Part shown: positions 1-7,879 of the stretch, piece by piece
Layout of the letters: each line of letters begins with the position of its first letter
Position numbering within the stretch: position 1 is the first letter of the stretch
From: JAGLTN01 sp035403325
GTDB lineage: Bacteria > Planctomycetota > Phycisphaerae > Sedimentisphaerales > Anaerobacaceae
Length of the DNA: 24,228 nt
Direction: 5' to 3'
Assembly (NCBI GenBank): GCA_964492365.1
Contig: CAZBKA010000036.1
Coordinates: forward strand, 1-24,228
Program-made: the position numbers and the translations under genes
The notes under the pieces: model-generated
Told to the model about the DNA's origin: nothing
Databases searched by the model: none
The model's input: only the letters and a program-made list of their open reading frames with translations

Positions 1-101
1 CCATCTTCGCCTTGCGTGATTAAACAACCAAAAGTTAAAAACAAAAATACAACCGCAAAAGCACTCAGAATTTTTTTAGGATTTATATTATGAATTTTCA
101 T
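1..101 (-). CDS. Putative secreted or lipoprotein, amino-terminal part only (runs off the window)
   Basis: On the minus strand an ATG at 101-99 opens a frame that stays open to the window edge (33 codons visible). The translation begins MKIHNINPKKILSAFAVVF and continues with a hydrophobic stretch ending in LTFGC. This is a positively charged start plus hydrophobic core, typical of a signal peptide, with a cysteine where a lipobox cysteine would sit. The -2 residue Phe is not canonical for a lipobox, so ordinary secretion is also possible. The start overlaps the last 14 bases of the upstream HAD gene on the same strand, which suggests cotranscription. A GGTGGA stretch about 10 bases before the ATG is a possible ribosome site. 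Nothing can be said about function because the mature protein lies outside the window. Confidence 0.5.
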   Translation of the reverse strand, partial: MKIHNINPKKILSAFAVVFLFLTFGCLITQGED

Positions 102-678
102 TTTGAATAATATCCACCAATAGACTCAGTTTTTCAATCATATAATCAGCATGTTCAGCAAATTCTTTCGCTTTTTCATTATTTAAAAGAAGAACTGACT
201 TTGCCCCCGCAGCTTTGGCACAAAGAAGGTCAAAAAGATAGTCTCCAACCATAAGCGTCTGGTTGGTTGGAACTTTAAACTTTTCACAAATAAATTTTAC
301 ACCAAATGAATCCGGTTTTACCGGACCATCTTCTCTGCCGACAAAAATATCAAATTCAATATTATGCTTACGAGCTATTTCAATAGCGTTATCTTTTGTA
401 TTTCGGGTAAGTACCGCAATAGGCAAACCCTGGCTATGAATCCATTCAAGGGTCTGTTTTGCTCCGGGTTGAAGTGATGAATTATCTATACCAAGTTGTT
501 CATGATATCGTAGTATTTTATCTAGTCGTGTCCTTTCAGCATCACTAGCCCGCTGCATTATCTCCCATACGGGCCCAGCATTTCTTGCAAGACCCATTTC
601 CTCTCTGATATTGTCAAAATCAAAAAAAGGTTCTGTAATCGTCCCGTCAAGATCAAATATAACAGCCTTTACCGCCAT
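88..678 (-). CDS. HAD-superfamily hydrolase (phosphoglycolate phosphatase-like)
   Basis: A 196-residue protein with the full HAD motif set. Motif I is DLDGT near residue 9, with nucleophile Asp9 and acid/base Asp11. Motif II is the Thr in AVLTRN near residue 91. The lysine of motif III lies in the GPVKPD segment, and motif IV is GDYLFDLLCAK near residue 145. The helical cap between motif I and II fits subfamily IA, which includes Gph-like phosphatases and beta-phosphoglucomutases. It most likely removes phosphate from a small cytosolic phospho-metabolite, but the substrate cannot be read from sequence. It lies 20 bases downstream of the lysR gene on the same strand and overlaps the next gene, so the three are probably one transcript. 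Length is normal for the family. Confidence 0.85.
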   Translation of the reverse strand: MAVKAVIFDLDGTITEPFFDFDNIREEMGLARNAGPVWEIMQRASDAERTRLDKILRYHEQLGIDNSSLQPGAKQTLEWIHSQGLPIAVLTRNTKDNAIEIARKHNIEFDIFVGREDGPVKPDSFGVKFICEKFKVPTNQTLMVGDYLFDLLCAKAAGAKSVLLLNNEKAKEFAEHADYMIEKLSLLVDIIQNENS

Positions 679-698
679 TTTACAAAATACCTGCCTTT

Positions 699-1583
699 TT
701 ACTGCTTTTTACCTCTGAGCAATTCAATAAAAAACTTGCATGCCTGACTATACAATTTATTCTTACGAACGATAATCCCTGTTGGTCTGACAAAATTTTG
801 ATTCGTAAACGGTATTGCCATTAACGTCCCGCTTGCAACTTCCTGCATTATTGTACTTTTCGGCAAAATAGTGACTCCTGAATTGATTTCTACTGCCCTT
901 TTTATGGTTTCCGTATTGTCAAATTCCATCGTCGGATTTACTACCACATTATAACTGCTGAGAATATTATCGATCCATCCCCTGGTTGGCACATCACAAC
1001 CAAAACATATGAAATTCTCAAATTGAACCTGATGAATATCAACCTCTTTTTCACTTGCCAGCAAATGCCTTGGGCTGCACACCAGAACTAAAGGTTCATT
1101 TATAAATTCATAAACTTCAAATTTCCGGTCTCTTTTAGGAATCGCAACCAAACCAACATCGATATCACCTGAAAGCACCTGTGCATAAATCTTATTCGCC
1201 TCCATATACTCGATATGAACATTGACTTGTGGGTACTTGACCATAAACTTTTTAACATAACTCGGTAGAACATGCATGCCAATACTAAAAATAGCCGCAA
1301 CATTGATTCTTGCACTCGTGGATGACTTCATCGCGTTGAGTTCGCTTTTAAACTGCTCATACCTGTCGAGAATATCTTTCGAAGCTATATAAAGCAACTG
1401 CCCTTCTTTTGTCAGCTCTAAAGGCCTTTTCTTACGGTTTATCAACTGGCATTTATAAAGAAGCTCTATCTGGGCAAGTTGCTGAGATATCGCTGACTGA
1501 CTTAATAAATGTTTTTCTGCCGCTTTCGAAAAGCTCTTCCATTCTGCTAAGTCACAAAAAACCTTCAGGGTTTCAATATGCAT
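699..1583 (-). CDS. LysR-family transcriptional regulator
   Basis: A 294-residue protein with the classic LysR layout. A winged helix-turn-helix spans about residues 1-60 (METLKVF-like start, then SFSKAAEKHLLSQSAISQQ, with the recognition helix around Ser29-Gln39), followed by a linker helix. A two-lobed periplasmic-binding-protein-like effector domain covers about residues 90-290. An AGGA ribosome site precedes the ATG. The gene is divergent from gdhA with 136 bases between the two coding starts, the usual arrangement for a LysR protein controlling its neighbour (compare GltC and gltAB in Bacillus). Regulation of gdhA and of itself is therefore likely but inferred. The effector is unknown; 2-oxoglutarate or glutamate would make sense from context. 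Confidence 0.9.
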   Translation of the reverse strand: MHIETLKVFCDLAEWKSFSKAAEKHLLSQSAISQQLAQIELLYKCQLINRKKRPLELTKEGQLLYIASKDILDRYEQFKSELNAMKSSTSARINVAAIFSIGMHVLPSYVKKFMVKYPQVNVHIEYMEANKIYAQVLSGDIDVGLVAIPKRDRKFEVYEFINEPLVLVCSPRHLLASEKEVDIHQVQFENFICFGCDVPTRGWIDNILSSYNVVVNPTMEFDNTETIKRAVEINSGVTILPKSTIMQEVASGTLMAIPFTNQNFVRPTGIIVRKNKLYSQACKFFIELLRGKKQ

Positions 1584-1643
1584 TATCAGTTTTCCTAATA
1601 AAACCTATTACTATTAATCTCTTGCATCCTGTTATAAACATCT

Positions 1644-1668
1644 ATAATACTATGTTAGATAGTATTAT
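1644..1668. promoter_or_regulatory. Inverted repeat between lysR and gdhA, candidate LysR operator
   Basis: Perfect 10-base arms ATAATACTAT (1644-1653) and ATAGTATTAT (1659-1668) flank a 5-base centre. LysR regulators commonly bind AT-rich dyads in divergent promoter regions. A TATAAT (1643-1648) overlaps the left arm, with a possible TTGCAT (1622-1627) 15 bases before it, so binding could govern gdhA transcription. The dyad is directly visible; its binding protein is inferred. Confidence 0.5.
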
Positions 1669-1719
1669 CAAGACTAATTTATGATATAAGTTATGAATTT
1701 ATTTTATGGAGATATCCCG

Positions 1720-3063
1720 ATGTCAGCCAATAGTGTAATTCAGTCTGTATATGAACAAGTTTTACGCCGTAACCCAGGTGAAATAGAATTTCACCAGGCA
1801 GTTAAAGAAGTACTCGATACACTCGGACCGGTACTTGAGAAGAACCCAAAGTATATTGAGGCACATATTCTCGAAAGAATTGTAGAACCCGAAAGACAGA
1901 TAATATTCAGGGTTCCATGGCAGGATGATTCAGGTAACTACAGAGTAAACCGCGGCTTCAGAGTCCAGTTTAACTCAGCAATTGGACCATACAAAGGTGG
2001 TATACGGTTCCATCCAAGCGTTTATCTTGGAATTATTAAGTTCCTCGGTTTCGAGCAAATACTTAAAAATTCACTTACTGGTCTTATGATGGGCGGTGGT
2101 AAAGGCGGCTCTGACTTTGATCCTAAAGGTAAGAGTGACAATGAAATTATGCGTTTCTCTCAGAGTTTTATGACAGAGCTTTGCAAATACATCGGAGCCG
2201 ATACTGACGTTCCGGCTGGTGATATTGGCGTAGGTGGGCGTGAAATTGGGTACCTGTTCGGTCAATACAAAAGAATCAGAAATGAGTTTACTGGCGTTTT
2301 AACTGGTAAAGGGCTGGAATGGGGTGGTTCACTGACTCGTACGGAAGCAACAGGCTACGGTTTGGTTTATATCATGGATGAAGCACTCAAAGCTGCTGGT
2401 AAGAGCTTTAAAGGTCTTAATGTAGCAATCTCTGGTTCTGGTAACGTCGCTATTTTCGCATGTGAAAAAGTTAATCAGCTTGGCGGTAAAGTAGTCACAA
2501 TGAGTGATTCAAATGGTTTTATCTACGACAAGAATGGTATTGATCTGGATGCGATCAAGCAGATTAAGCTTGTAGGAAGAAAGCGTATTAAGGAATACAC
2601 AACAACTCACAAAAATGCTACTTACTCAGAAGGATGTAATGGTGTTTGGACTGTAAAATGCGATGTTGCTCTTCCTTGTGCTACACAAAATGAGCTTGGT
2701 GAAGAATCCGCAAAAACTCTACTTTCTAACGGATGTATCGCCGTTGCTGAGGGGGCAAATATGCCTACCACTCCAGAAGGCGTTGAAGTGTTCCAGAAAG
2801 CTGGAATTATCTTCCTTCCTGGTAAAGCTGCAAATGCAGGCGGTGTTGCGGTATCCGGACTCGAAATGGCACAGAACAGCCAGAGAATACCGTGGACATT
2901 TGAAAAAGTTGACGCAGAACTTAAGATTATCATGACTACAATTTACAACAATATCAGCTCAGCTGCTGAAGAATACGGCTGTGCTGGTGACTTTGTCGCT
3001 GGTGCAAATATTGCCGGTTTCATCAAAGTTGCAAACGCAATGCTCGCTCAGGGGCTTGTATAA
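1720..3063 (+). CDS. gdhA: NADP-specific glutamate dehydrogenase
   Basis: Catalyses the reversible reductive amination of 2-oxoglutarate with ammonia to glutamate in the cytosol, a main entry point of ammonium into amino acids. From the chosen start the protein has 447 residues, the standard length of the hexameric bacterial enzyme. The amino-terminal substrate domain carries the GPYKGGIRFHPSV segment with the substrate lysine near 92. The catalytic Lys128 sits in GGGKGGSDFDPKGK. The dinucleotide domain starts near residue 230 (AISGSGNVA). ATG 1720 is preferred over ATG 1693 because GGAGA (1708-1712) lies 7 bases upstream and the longer form would add nine atypical residues. Divergent from a LysR gene and closed by a strong terminator, so probably monocistronic. 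Coenzyme choice (NADPH) is inferred from family resemblance. Confidence 0.95.
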   Translation: MSANSVIQSVYEQVLRRNPGEIEFHQAVKEVLDTLGPVLEKNPKYIEAHILERIVEPERQIIFRVPWQDDSGNYRVNRGFRVQFNSAIGPYKGGIRFHPSVYLGIIKFLGFEQILKNSLTGLMMGGGKGGSDFDPKGKSDNEIMRFSQSFMTELCKYIGADTDVPAGDIGVGGREIGYLFGQYKRIRNEFTGVLTGKGLEWGGSLTRTEATGYGLVYIMDEALKAAGKSFKGLNVAISGSGNVAIFACEKVNQLGGKVVTMSDSNGFIYDKNGIDLDAIKQIKLVGRKRIKEYTTTHKNATYSEGCNGVWTVKCDVALPCATQNELGEESAKTLLSNGCIAVAEGANMPTTPEGVEVFQKAGIIFLPGKAANAGGVAVSGLEMAQNSQRIPWTFEKVDAELKIIMTTIYNNISSAAEEYGCAGDFVAGANIAGFIKVANAMLAQGLV

Positions 3064-3088
3064 ACTTAAGCTGTACAATAATGTTTTT

Positions 3089-3123
3089 AAAAAGGGCTTT
3101 GCTTAACACAAGGCCCTTTTTTT
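3089..3123 (+). terminator. Rho-independent terminator of gdhA
   Basis: A 13-base stem (3089-3101 pairing with 3109-3121, one T-G wobble, core GGGC/GCCC) closes a 7-base loop CTTAACA and ends in a run of seven T. It starts 26 bases after the gdhA stop. Because the stem begins in A and ends in T it could also stop minus-strand transcription. Confidence 0.9.
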
Positions 3124-3163
3124 GTTGTATAGTCCTCAAAATAATATTAAAATCACTCCCGAC

Positions 3164-3916
3164 ATGACAGAACAACACGATATTAAAAAAGCTGTTAAAC
3201 AGCATTGTGAAATGGAAAATTTCTTTTCAGGGGGATTTGCTATCAAAAAAGTCTACGGCCATCAGGATGAAGAAATATGCGAAACCGAAACCATCGAATC
3301 AACTGAATTTGCCAATGACAATTCTGCAGAACTCCGGAAAATAGCCGACGAAGTTAAGAAATGCACCAAATGTGAGCTATGTGCAACACGAACAAACACC
3401 GTCCCAGGCAATGGCAATCCAAATGCAAAGATCGTATTTGTAGGCGAGGCACCTGGCGCTGATGAAGATGCTCAGGGAATCCCGTTTGTCGGAAGAGCAG
3501 GTAAATTGCTTACTGATATCATTTCGGCTATGGGACTGAAACGGGAAGATGTTTTCATATGCAATATTCTCAAATGCCGACCACCTGAAAATCGCGACCC
3601 AAAAGCTGAAGAAATCATCAAATGCATGGGCTACCTGCAAAAGCAGCTCGAAATCATATGCCCTGAAATGATAATCGCACTTGGTGCACATGCCGCAAGA
3701 ACGCTGCTAAACACCGAAGAAGCTATAGGCAAACTTAGGGGGCGATTCCATGATTACCAAACATGCACTGACAGCAAACCAATAAAAGTTATGCCGACAT
3801 ACCATCCGGCATATCTGCTCAGAAATTATTCAAAGGACAACCGAACACGCGTCTGGGATGACATGAAAAAAGTCATGGCAGAGATAGGTTTGTCTGTGCC
3901 AAAGAAAAGTAAATAA
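3164..3916 (+). CDS. Uracil-DNA glycosylase, family 4 (4Fe-4S type)
   Basis: Removes uracil from DNA as the first step of base excision repair. From ATG 3164 the protein has 250 residues. The catalytic motif GEAPGADED starts near residue 94, followed by PFVGRAG and NILKCRPPENRDP. The DNA-intercalation motif HPAYLLR lies at 214-220. Cluster cysteines at 67 and 70 and at 138 and 154 match the C-x2-C and C-x15-C pattern of Thermus UDGa. Residues 1-55 form an extension; its DIKKAVKQHCEMENF part resembles the leading helix found in many bacterial members, which favours ATG 3164. An upstream TTG (3122) overlaps the gdhA terminator and is unlikely. No strong ribosome site is visible, so the start is the weakest part. 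Converges with dnaA, 6 bases apart. Confidence 0.9.
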   Translation: MTEQHDIKKAVKQHCEMENFFSGGFAIKKVYGHQDEEICETETIESTEFANDNSAELRKIADEVKKCTKCELCATRTNTVPGNGNPNAKIVFVGEAPGADEDAQGIPFVGRAGKLLTDIISAMGLKREDVFICNILKCRPPENRDPKAEEIIKCMGYLQKQLEIICPEMIIALGAHAARTLLNTEEAIGKLRGRFHDYQTCTDSKPIKVMPTYHPAYLLRNYSKDNRTRVWDDMKKVMAEIGLSVPKKSK

Positions 3917-3922
3917 CAAAAA

Positions 3923-5251
3923 CTAATTTGTGGGGTTACTTTCGGTTATTTTTTTTGCCAGGTCTGAAAGCATGTTTTTTACTTTTTCATCGGTTTTTTC
4001 TATTTCAGCAATTTTGTTACATGCATGCATAACAGTGGTGTGATCCCTGCCGCCAAGATGCCCGCCTATTTCCTCAAGACTATGTTTCGTAAGGTTCCTG
4101 GCAAGGTACATGCATATCTGCCTCGGCATAGTAATACTTTGACTTCTTTTTTTGCTTTGAAGATCTGTCAGTCTGACATCAAAGTACTTGGTAACAACAT
4201 TAATAATATCAGTGATGCTGATATGACGCGTCGCTATGCTGACTTGACCATCTAATGCAAGCTTAGCAAGCTCAAGTGTAATAGGCGCGTTAGATGTCAT
4301 TGCCACCGCATAAATTGTCGTCAATGCACCTTCAAGCTCTCTTATATTGGTACAAACTTTCTTAGCGATATACTCCGATATTTCCTCTGATATCTCAAGA
4401 CCTCGAAGATGAGCTTTCTTTTGAACGATAGCCGCTCTGGTTTCGTACGTAGGCGGATCAACTCGCGCAACCAGACCCCAGCTAAACCTGCTTATAAGCC
4501 TCTGCTCAAGCGAAGGTATCTCATTAGGGGCGCAGTCTGCACTCAGAAGTATTTGTTTGCCGCTATTGTAAAGAGCATTAAATGTATGAAAAAATTCTGT
4601 CTGGCTTTGCTCACGTTCACTCAAAAACTGAACATCATCGATAACCAGCGTATCAACCGTGCGGAACTGACTTTGAAAACCAGCAAGATTGCCCTGCTCT
4701 ATCGCATGGATAAATCTGTTCACGAAATCTTCGCAGCTCAAAAATTGTATCACAGCCCCGTTGAATCTGTTTCTGGTTTCACAGCAAACAGCATGCAGTA
4801 AATGAGTTTTGCCAAGTCCCGAACTTCCATAAAGAAAAAGCGGATTATAGGTATTACCTGGAGATTGACTTATTGCTATACAACTTGCATGGGCTAGCCT
4901 GTTGCTTGGACCTACAACAAAATTATCAAAAGTATAATCAGGATTCTGTTTAAAACCAATGTTTTCATCTGGTTGGTCAAATGATAAATTAGTTTGATTT
5001 TTATCATCAACTACAAAATCAACAGTGACCAGATGACCTGTTATCTGTTGAGCGGACCTGAGAAAACTCGTCTGGCAATTTGCACGCAAAAACTGAACTG
5101 TAGAGTCATCGGGACAACTTATTACCAGGGAACCTCCGTCAAGCTGAGCAACGTTAAGCTTGTCAAACCATTGACGCGTATTAACCGGGTCAAGAGACTT
5201 AGCGCGGTCAAGTATATCAGAAAAAATTTCTTCTATTTCCCAAACAGCCAA
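3923..5251 (-). CDS. dnaA: Chromosomal replication initiator protein DnaA
   Basis: Binds DnaA boxes and opens the replication origin. At 442 residues it is a full-length protein. Domain I is at about 1-80 and a short linker at 81-105. The AAA+ domain has Walker A GSSGLGKTH (142-150), Walker B LVIDD (202-206) and the arginine-finger segment RLISRF (251-256). Domain IV contains the DNA-binding signature GGRDHTTVMHA (400-410). The only usable start is TTG at 5251, six bases after GGAG; an in-frame TGA lies just upstream. An ATG (5256-5254) directly after the ribosome site is out of frame and leads to a short dead frame. The gene lies between a UDG gene and ftsY, not next to dnaN or recF, and no DnaA-box cluster is seen nearby. 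Confidence 0.96.
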   Translation of the reverse strand: MAVWEIEEIFSDILDRAKSLDPVNTRQWFDKLNVAQLDGGSLVISCPDDSTVQFLRANCQTSFLRSAQQITGHLVTVDFVVDDKNQTNLSFDQPDENIGFKQNPDYTFDNFVVGPSNRLAHASCIAISQSPGNTYNPLFLYGSSGLGKTHLLHAVCCETRNRFNGAVIQFLSCEDFVNRFIHAIEQGNLAGFQSQFRTVDTLVIDDVQFLSEREQSQTEFFHTFNALYNSGKQILLSADCAPNEIPSLEQRLISRFSWGLVARVDPPTYETRAAIVQKKAHLRGLEISEEISEYIAKKVCTNIRELEGALTTIYAVAMTSNAPITLELAKLALDGQVSIATRHISITDIINVVTKYFDVRLTDLQSKKRSQSITMPRQICMYLARNLTKHSLEEIGGHLGGRDHTTVMHACNKIAEIEKTDEKVKNMLSDLAKKITESNPTN

Positions 5252-5549
5252 GTCATACTCCTTTAATCAAATTAAAAAACAACAACACTTACACACCTGA
5301 AAAATTTTATTAAAAACTCCGGCTTGAACGCCCTTCAACCGTCCCTGGTCAATCGGTTTAAAACTGTAACCAGATTTGCTCTGTTTGTCAAAGAAAAACA
5401 TTACACCTACTATAAATTGCTTAAAAACGCAAACTCAATTTATGGCACTCGGAACAAAAAAAACACCCCTTCATTATATCTATGCTTGAAATTTGTGCAA
5501 TTATCTGCGAAACTCTTAGTCTGATGTTTTTTTTATAAGGAATTATTAT
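5252..5549. other. Intergenic region between dnaA and ftsY
   Basis: 298 bases that hold the predicted dnaA promoter and the ftsY ribosome site. For ftsY only weak promoter-like matches are visible upstream. No cluster of TTATNCACA boxes and no AT-rich unwinding-type repeats were seen, so there is no support for oriC here. Frames on both strands are short. Confidence 0.6.
5363..5391 (-). promoter_or_regulatory. Putative sigma70-type promoter of dnaA
   Basis: On the minus strand a consensus -35 TTGACA (complement of 5386-5391) is followed after 17 bases by TACAGT (complement of 5363-5368), a 4/6 match to the -10 consensus. It would give a leader of roughly 105 bases before the TTG start. Predicted from sequence only. 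Confidence 0.5.
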
Positions 5550-6470
5550 ATGGGATTGTTTACAAAAACAGCGAACTTTTTTAAAGAAAAGCTCACTAAA
5601 ACAAGGGACAAGATAGCCAGTTCGCTGACCAGCATCTTGACTTTAGGTCGAAAAATTGATGATGATCTGCTCGACAAACTCGAGGAGACCCTGATAAGTG
5701 ACGACATTGGTGTGGAAACCACGGACAAACTCATCAACGATTTACGCCTGGCCTATCGCAGCAAAAAGATATCTCAAACTGATGATATAATCCCGTTTTT
5801 AAAGGAGCACATGAAAGGGTATTGGCCAGACGGACAAGGACTGCTGATAACCGCTCAAACTGGTCCAACCGTGATACTTGTTGCAGGTGTTAATGGTTCA
5901 GGTAAAACAACCAGCATTGCCAAGCTTGCCTACATTCTAAGCAAAAACAACAAAAAGGTAATAGTTGCTGCATGTGACACTTTTCGCGCTGCCGCTGTCG
6001 AACAGTTAAGTATCTGGGCAGACAGGATCGGCGTACAAATTGTAAAACATAATAGCGGCTCTGACCCCGCTGCTGTCGCTTATGATGCCTGCGAAGCCGC
6101 CATCGCCAGAAATGTCGATTACCTGATACTAGACACCGCAGGCAGATTGCATACACAAAAGAACCTCATGCGTGAACTTACAAAAATCCGCGATGTCGTC
6201 GCAAAAAAAATCCCTGGCACACCAAATGAGGTACTCTTGGTGCTTGATGGTACAACAGGACAAAACGCAATATCTCAAGCTAAACTTTTCACCGAGGCTA
6301 TTGATGTTACCGGAATATTCTTATCGAAACTCGATGGTACTGCCAGAGGCGGAATCGTAATTGCAATTAGGGACCAACTGAACATCCCTGTTAAATTTGT
6401 AGGCTTAGGCGAAAAACCCGAAGATATCGCAGAATTTGACCCGGAAAAATTTGTCGAAGCTTTATTCTAA
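5550..6470 (+). CDS. ftsY: Signal recognition particle receptor FtsY
   Basis: GTPase that docks ribosome-SRP complexes at the membrane for cotranslational insertion. At 306 residues it is a short form: the NG domain is present and the long acidic A domain of E. coli FtsY is missing. The amino end (MGLFTKTANFFKEKL) is an amphipathic helix that can contact membrane lipid. The N domain covers about 20-95. The G domain has G1 GVNGSGKTT (113-121), DTFRAAA (143-149), G3 DTAGR (195-199), G4 SKLD (259-262; TKLD is usual) and GLGE (285-288). AAGGA at 5537-5541 supports the ATG. It is divergent from dnaA across a 298-base gap and ends at a bidirectional terminator. Confidence 0.95.
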   Translation: MGLFTKTANFFKEKLTKTRDKIASSLTSILTLGRKIDDDLLDKLEETLISDDIGVETTDKLINDLRLAYRSKKISQTDDIIPFLKEHMKGYWPDGQGLLITAQTGPTVILVAGVNGSGKTTSIAKLAYILSKNNKKVIVAACDTFRAAAVEQLSIWADRIGVQIVKHNSGSDPAAVAYDACEAAIARNVDYLILDTAGRLHTQKNLMRELTKIRDVVAKKIPGTPNEVLLVLDGTTGQNAISQAKLFTEAIDVTGIFLSKLDGTARGGIVIAIRDQLNIPVKFVGLGEKPEDIAEFDPEKFVEALF

Positions 6471-6492
6471 AAATAAATTCCACCAAAAATAA

Positions 6493-6528
6493 AAAAAGCC
6501 CCGCAGCTTTGAAACTGCGAGGCTTTTT
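6493..6528. terminator. Bidirectional terminator between ftsY and the phosphofructokinase gene
   Basis: Outer arms AAAAAGCC (6493-6500) and GGCTTTTT (6521-6528) and inner arms CGCAG (6502-6506) and CTGCG (6515-6519) form one hairpin with a single C/A mismatch and an 8-base loop. A and T runs flank it on both sides, so it can end ftsY (plus) and the convergent gene (minus), whose stops lie about 20 bases from either end. Confidence 0.9.
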
Positions 6529-6547
6529 ATTTATCTTTAATTCTTTC

Positions 6548-7741
6548 TTAAACTTTTGGATTGTTGCCAACATATGTGGTCTTTGGCAATCCGCCTGTCA
6601 AAGGCATAGCATAATTTACAAAAGCCTCTGTAATGCCGTTGCCATCTGCATTGATGAATTCAGCAGGCAGAGATTTTGTCTTTTCAGCAACATTAGCAAG
6701 CTCTGTTCTGAAATATTTGATTGCGTATTTACCATCTTCGGACCGTTTCATAGCAACTGAACCGCTCTTTTGGGTCTCCGAAAACTTCACTGCTTTCCTG
6801 CCGCATGTTCTTGCTTCTTTAACATCTGTTGCTGACTGCAAACCAGCAAAGCTGCGCTGCAGATAACCAAAAGTATCTGCACGAACACGTTTGATATTGA
6901 GTTTGGTTTTCACCTGGGTCGCAAGGAAATCTGCCAACGCGCCGGTACCTGAAAGTTGAACATTGCCATGAGAATCAACTTCAGCATTTTGGTTAAGAAC
7001 CTGCGCCCATGTAACTCCGTTTTCATTACATATTCCTTCGCTGACCGCAATAACACACCTGCCAAGTTTTTTATAAACTTTATCAACATCGGAAATAAAC
7101 TTATCCATTGAAAAGCCTCTTTCCGGAATATATACCAAATGTGGCCCATCGTCTTCACGCTGTTTGCCTAAAGCAGAAGCCGCTGTCAAAAAACCTGCAT
7201 GCCTTCCCATGATAACATCAATCTTAACACCTGGTAACGCCCTGTTATCCAGATCGTCACCCATAAGCGCACAAGCTACGAATTTAGCCGCTGTACCAAA
7301 CCCCGGGCAGTGATCCGTTACGAGAAGATCATTATCAACTGTCTTGGGAACATGAAAAGCTTTGAGATCATAACCAGCCTTCTTAGCCATCGTGTTGATA
7401 ATATAAGCCGTATTAGCCGAATCATTTCCGCCGATGTAATAGAAATATCTGATATCACGCTTCTGAAAGACATTCAGTATTTTCTGACAATAAGCTTCAT
7501 CGGGTTTATCTCTGCTTGAACCAAGACCTGATGAAGGCGACGCCGCCAGAATCTCAAGTTCGCTATCTGAAATAGCACTAAGATCGATAAAATTCTCTTT
7601 TACCATTCCAGATACCGCATGAACGGCACCATATATTTTATCGATACCAGGATGCTTTTTCGCCTGTTCGATAACACCTACCAGCGACGCATTAATAACG
7701 CCTGTAGGTCCGCCAGATTGACCAACCACTGCATTTGCCAT
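6548..7741 (-). CDS. Phosphofructokinase, pyrophosphate-dependent type
   Basis: Phosphorylates fructose 6-phosphate in glycolysis, probably with pyrophosphate instead of ATP, which makes the step reversible. At 397 residues it is longer than ATP-PfkA. GQSGGPTGVIN (7-17) is the phosphate-binding loop. The PKTVDND motif (132-138) has lysine where ATP enzymes have glycine, the diagnostic feature of PPi use. MGRHAGF (178-184) binds the sugar phosphate. In YIGGNDS (102-108) the residue after Asn is Asp, again PPi-like, while Asn replaces the usual first Asp (GGDD or GGDG). The TDHCPGFGTAAK segment (142-153) resembles clostridial and spirochaete PPi enzymes. A GGAGAA ribosome site precedes the ATG. 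It lies downstream of addA but probably has its own promoter. Confidence 0.9.
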   Translation of the reverse strand: MANAVVGQSGGPTGVINASLVGVIEQAKKHPGIDKIYGAVHAVSGMVKENFIDLSAISDSELEILAASPSSGLGSSRDKPDEAYCQKILNVFQKRDIRYFYYIGGNDSANTAYIINTMAKKAGYDLKAFHVPKTVDNDLLVTDHCPGFGTAAKFVACALMGDDLDNRALPGVKIDVIMGRHAGFLTAASALGKQREDDGPHLVYIPERGFSMDKFISDVDKVYKKLGRCVIAVSEGICNENGVTWAQVLNQNAEVDSHGNVQLSGTGALADFLATQVKTKLNIKRVRADTFGYLQRSFAGLQSATDVKEARTCGRKAVKFSETQKSGSVAMKRSEDGKYAIKYFRTELANVAEKTKSLPAEFINADGNGITEAFVNYAMPLTGGLPKTTYVGNNPKV

Positions 7742-7794
7742 TTTTATAACTTCTCCATAAAAAAACTGTTATCATTTTTAACATTGGAGCAAAT

Positions 7795-7822
7795 ATTATA
7801 TAAATCAAGGCACAGGATTCAA
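7795..7822 (-). promoter_or_regulatory. Putative promoter of the phosphofructokinase gene
   Basis: On the minus strand TTGAAT (complement of 7817-7822), a 16-base spacer and a perfect TATAAT (complement of 7795-7800) lie about 55 bases before the ATG. This suggests transcription independent of addBA upstream. Confidence 0.5.
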
Positions 7823-7879
7823 GAACAAAGCACCAAATTAACCAAATTATCTGGGCTGCAAAATCACGCAAAATAACCG

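Noticed and set aside
1409..1684. 91-codon plus-strand frame across the start of lysR
   Set aside because: It is antisense to the LysR DNA-binding domain and runs through the divergent promoter region, with no homology-like features.
5252..5549. Possible replication origin next to dnaA
   Set aside because: No TTATNCACA-type box cluster or AT-rich repeat array was found in this gap; the nearest looks (ACACACC, TGTGCAATTA) do not fit the consensus.
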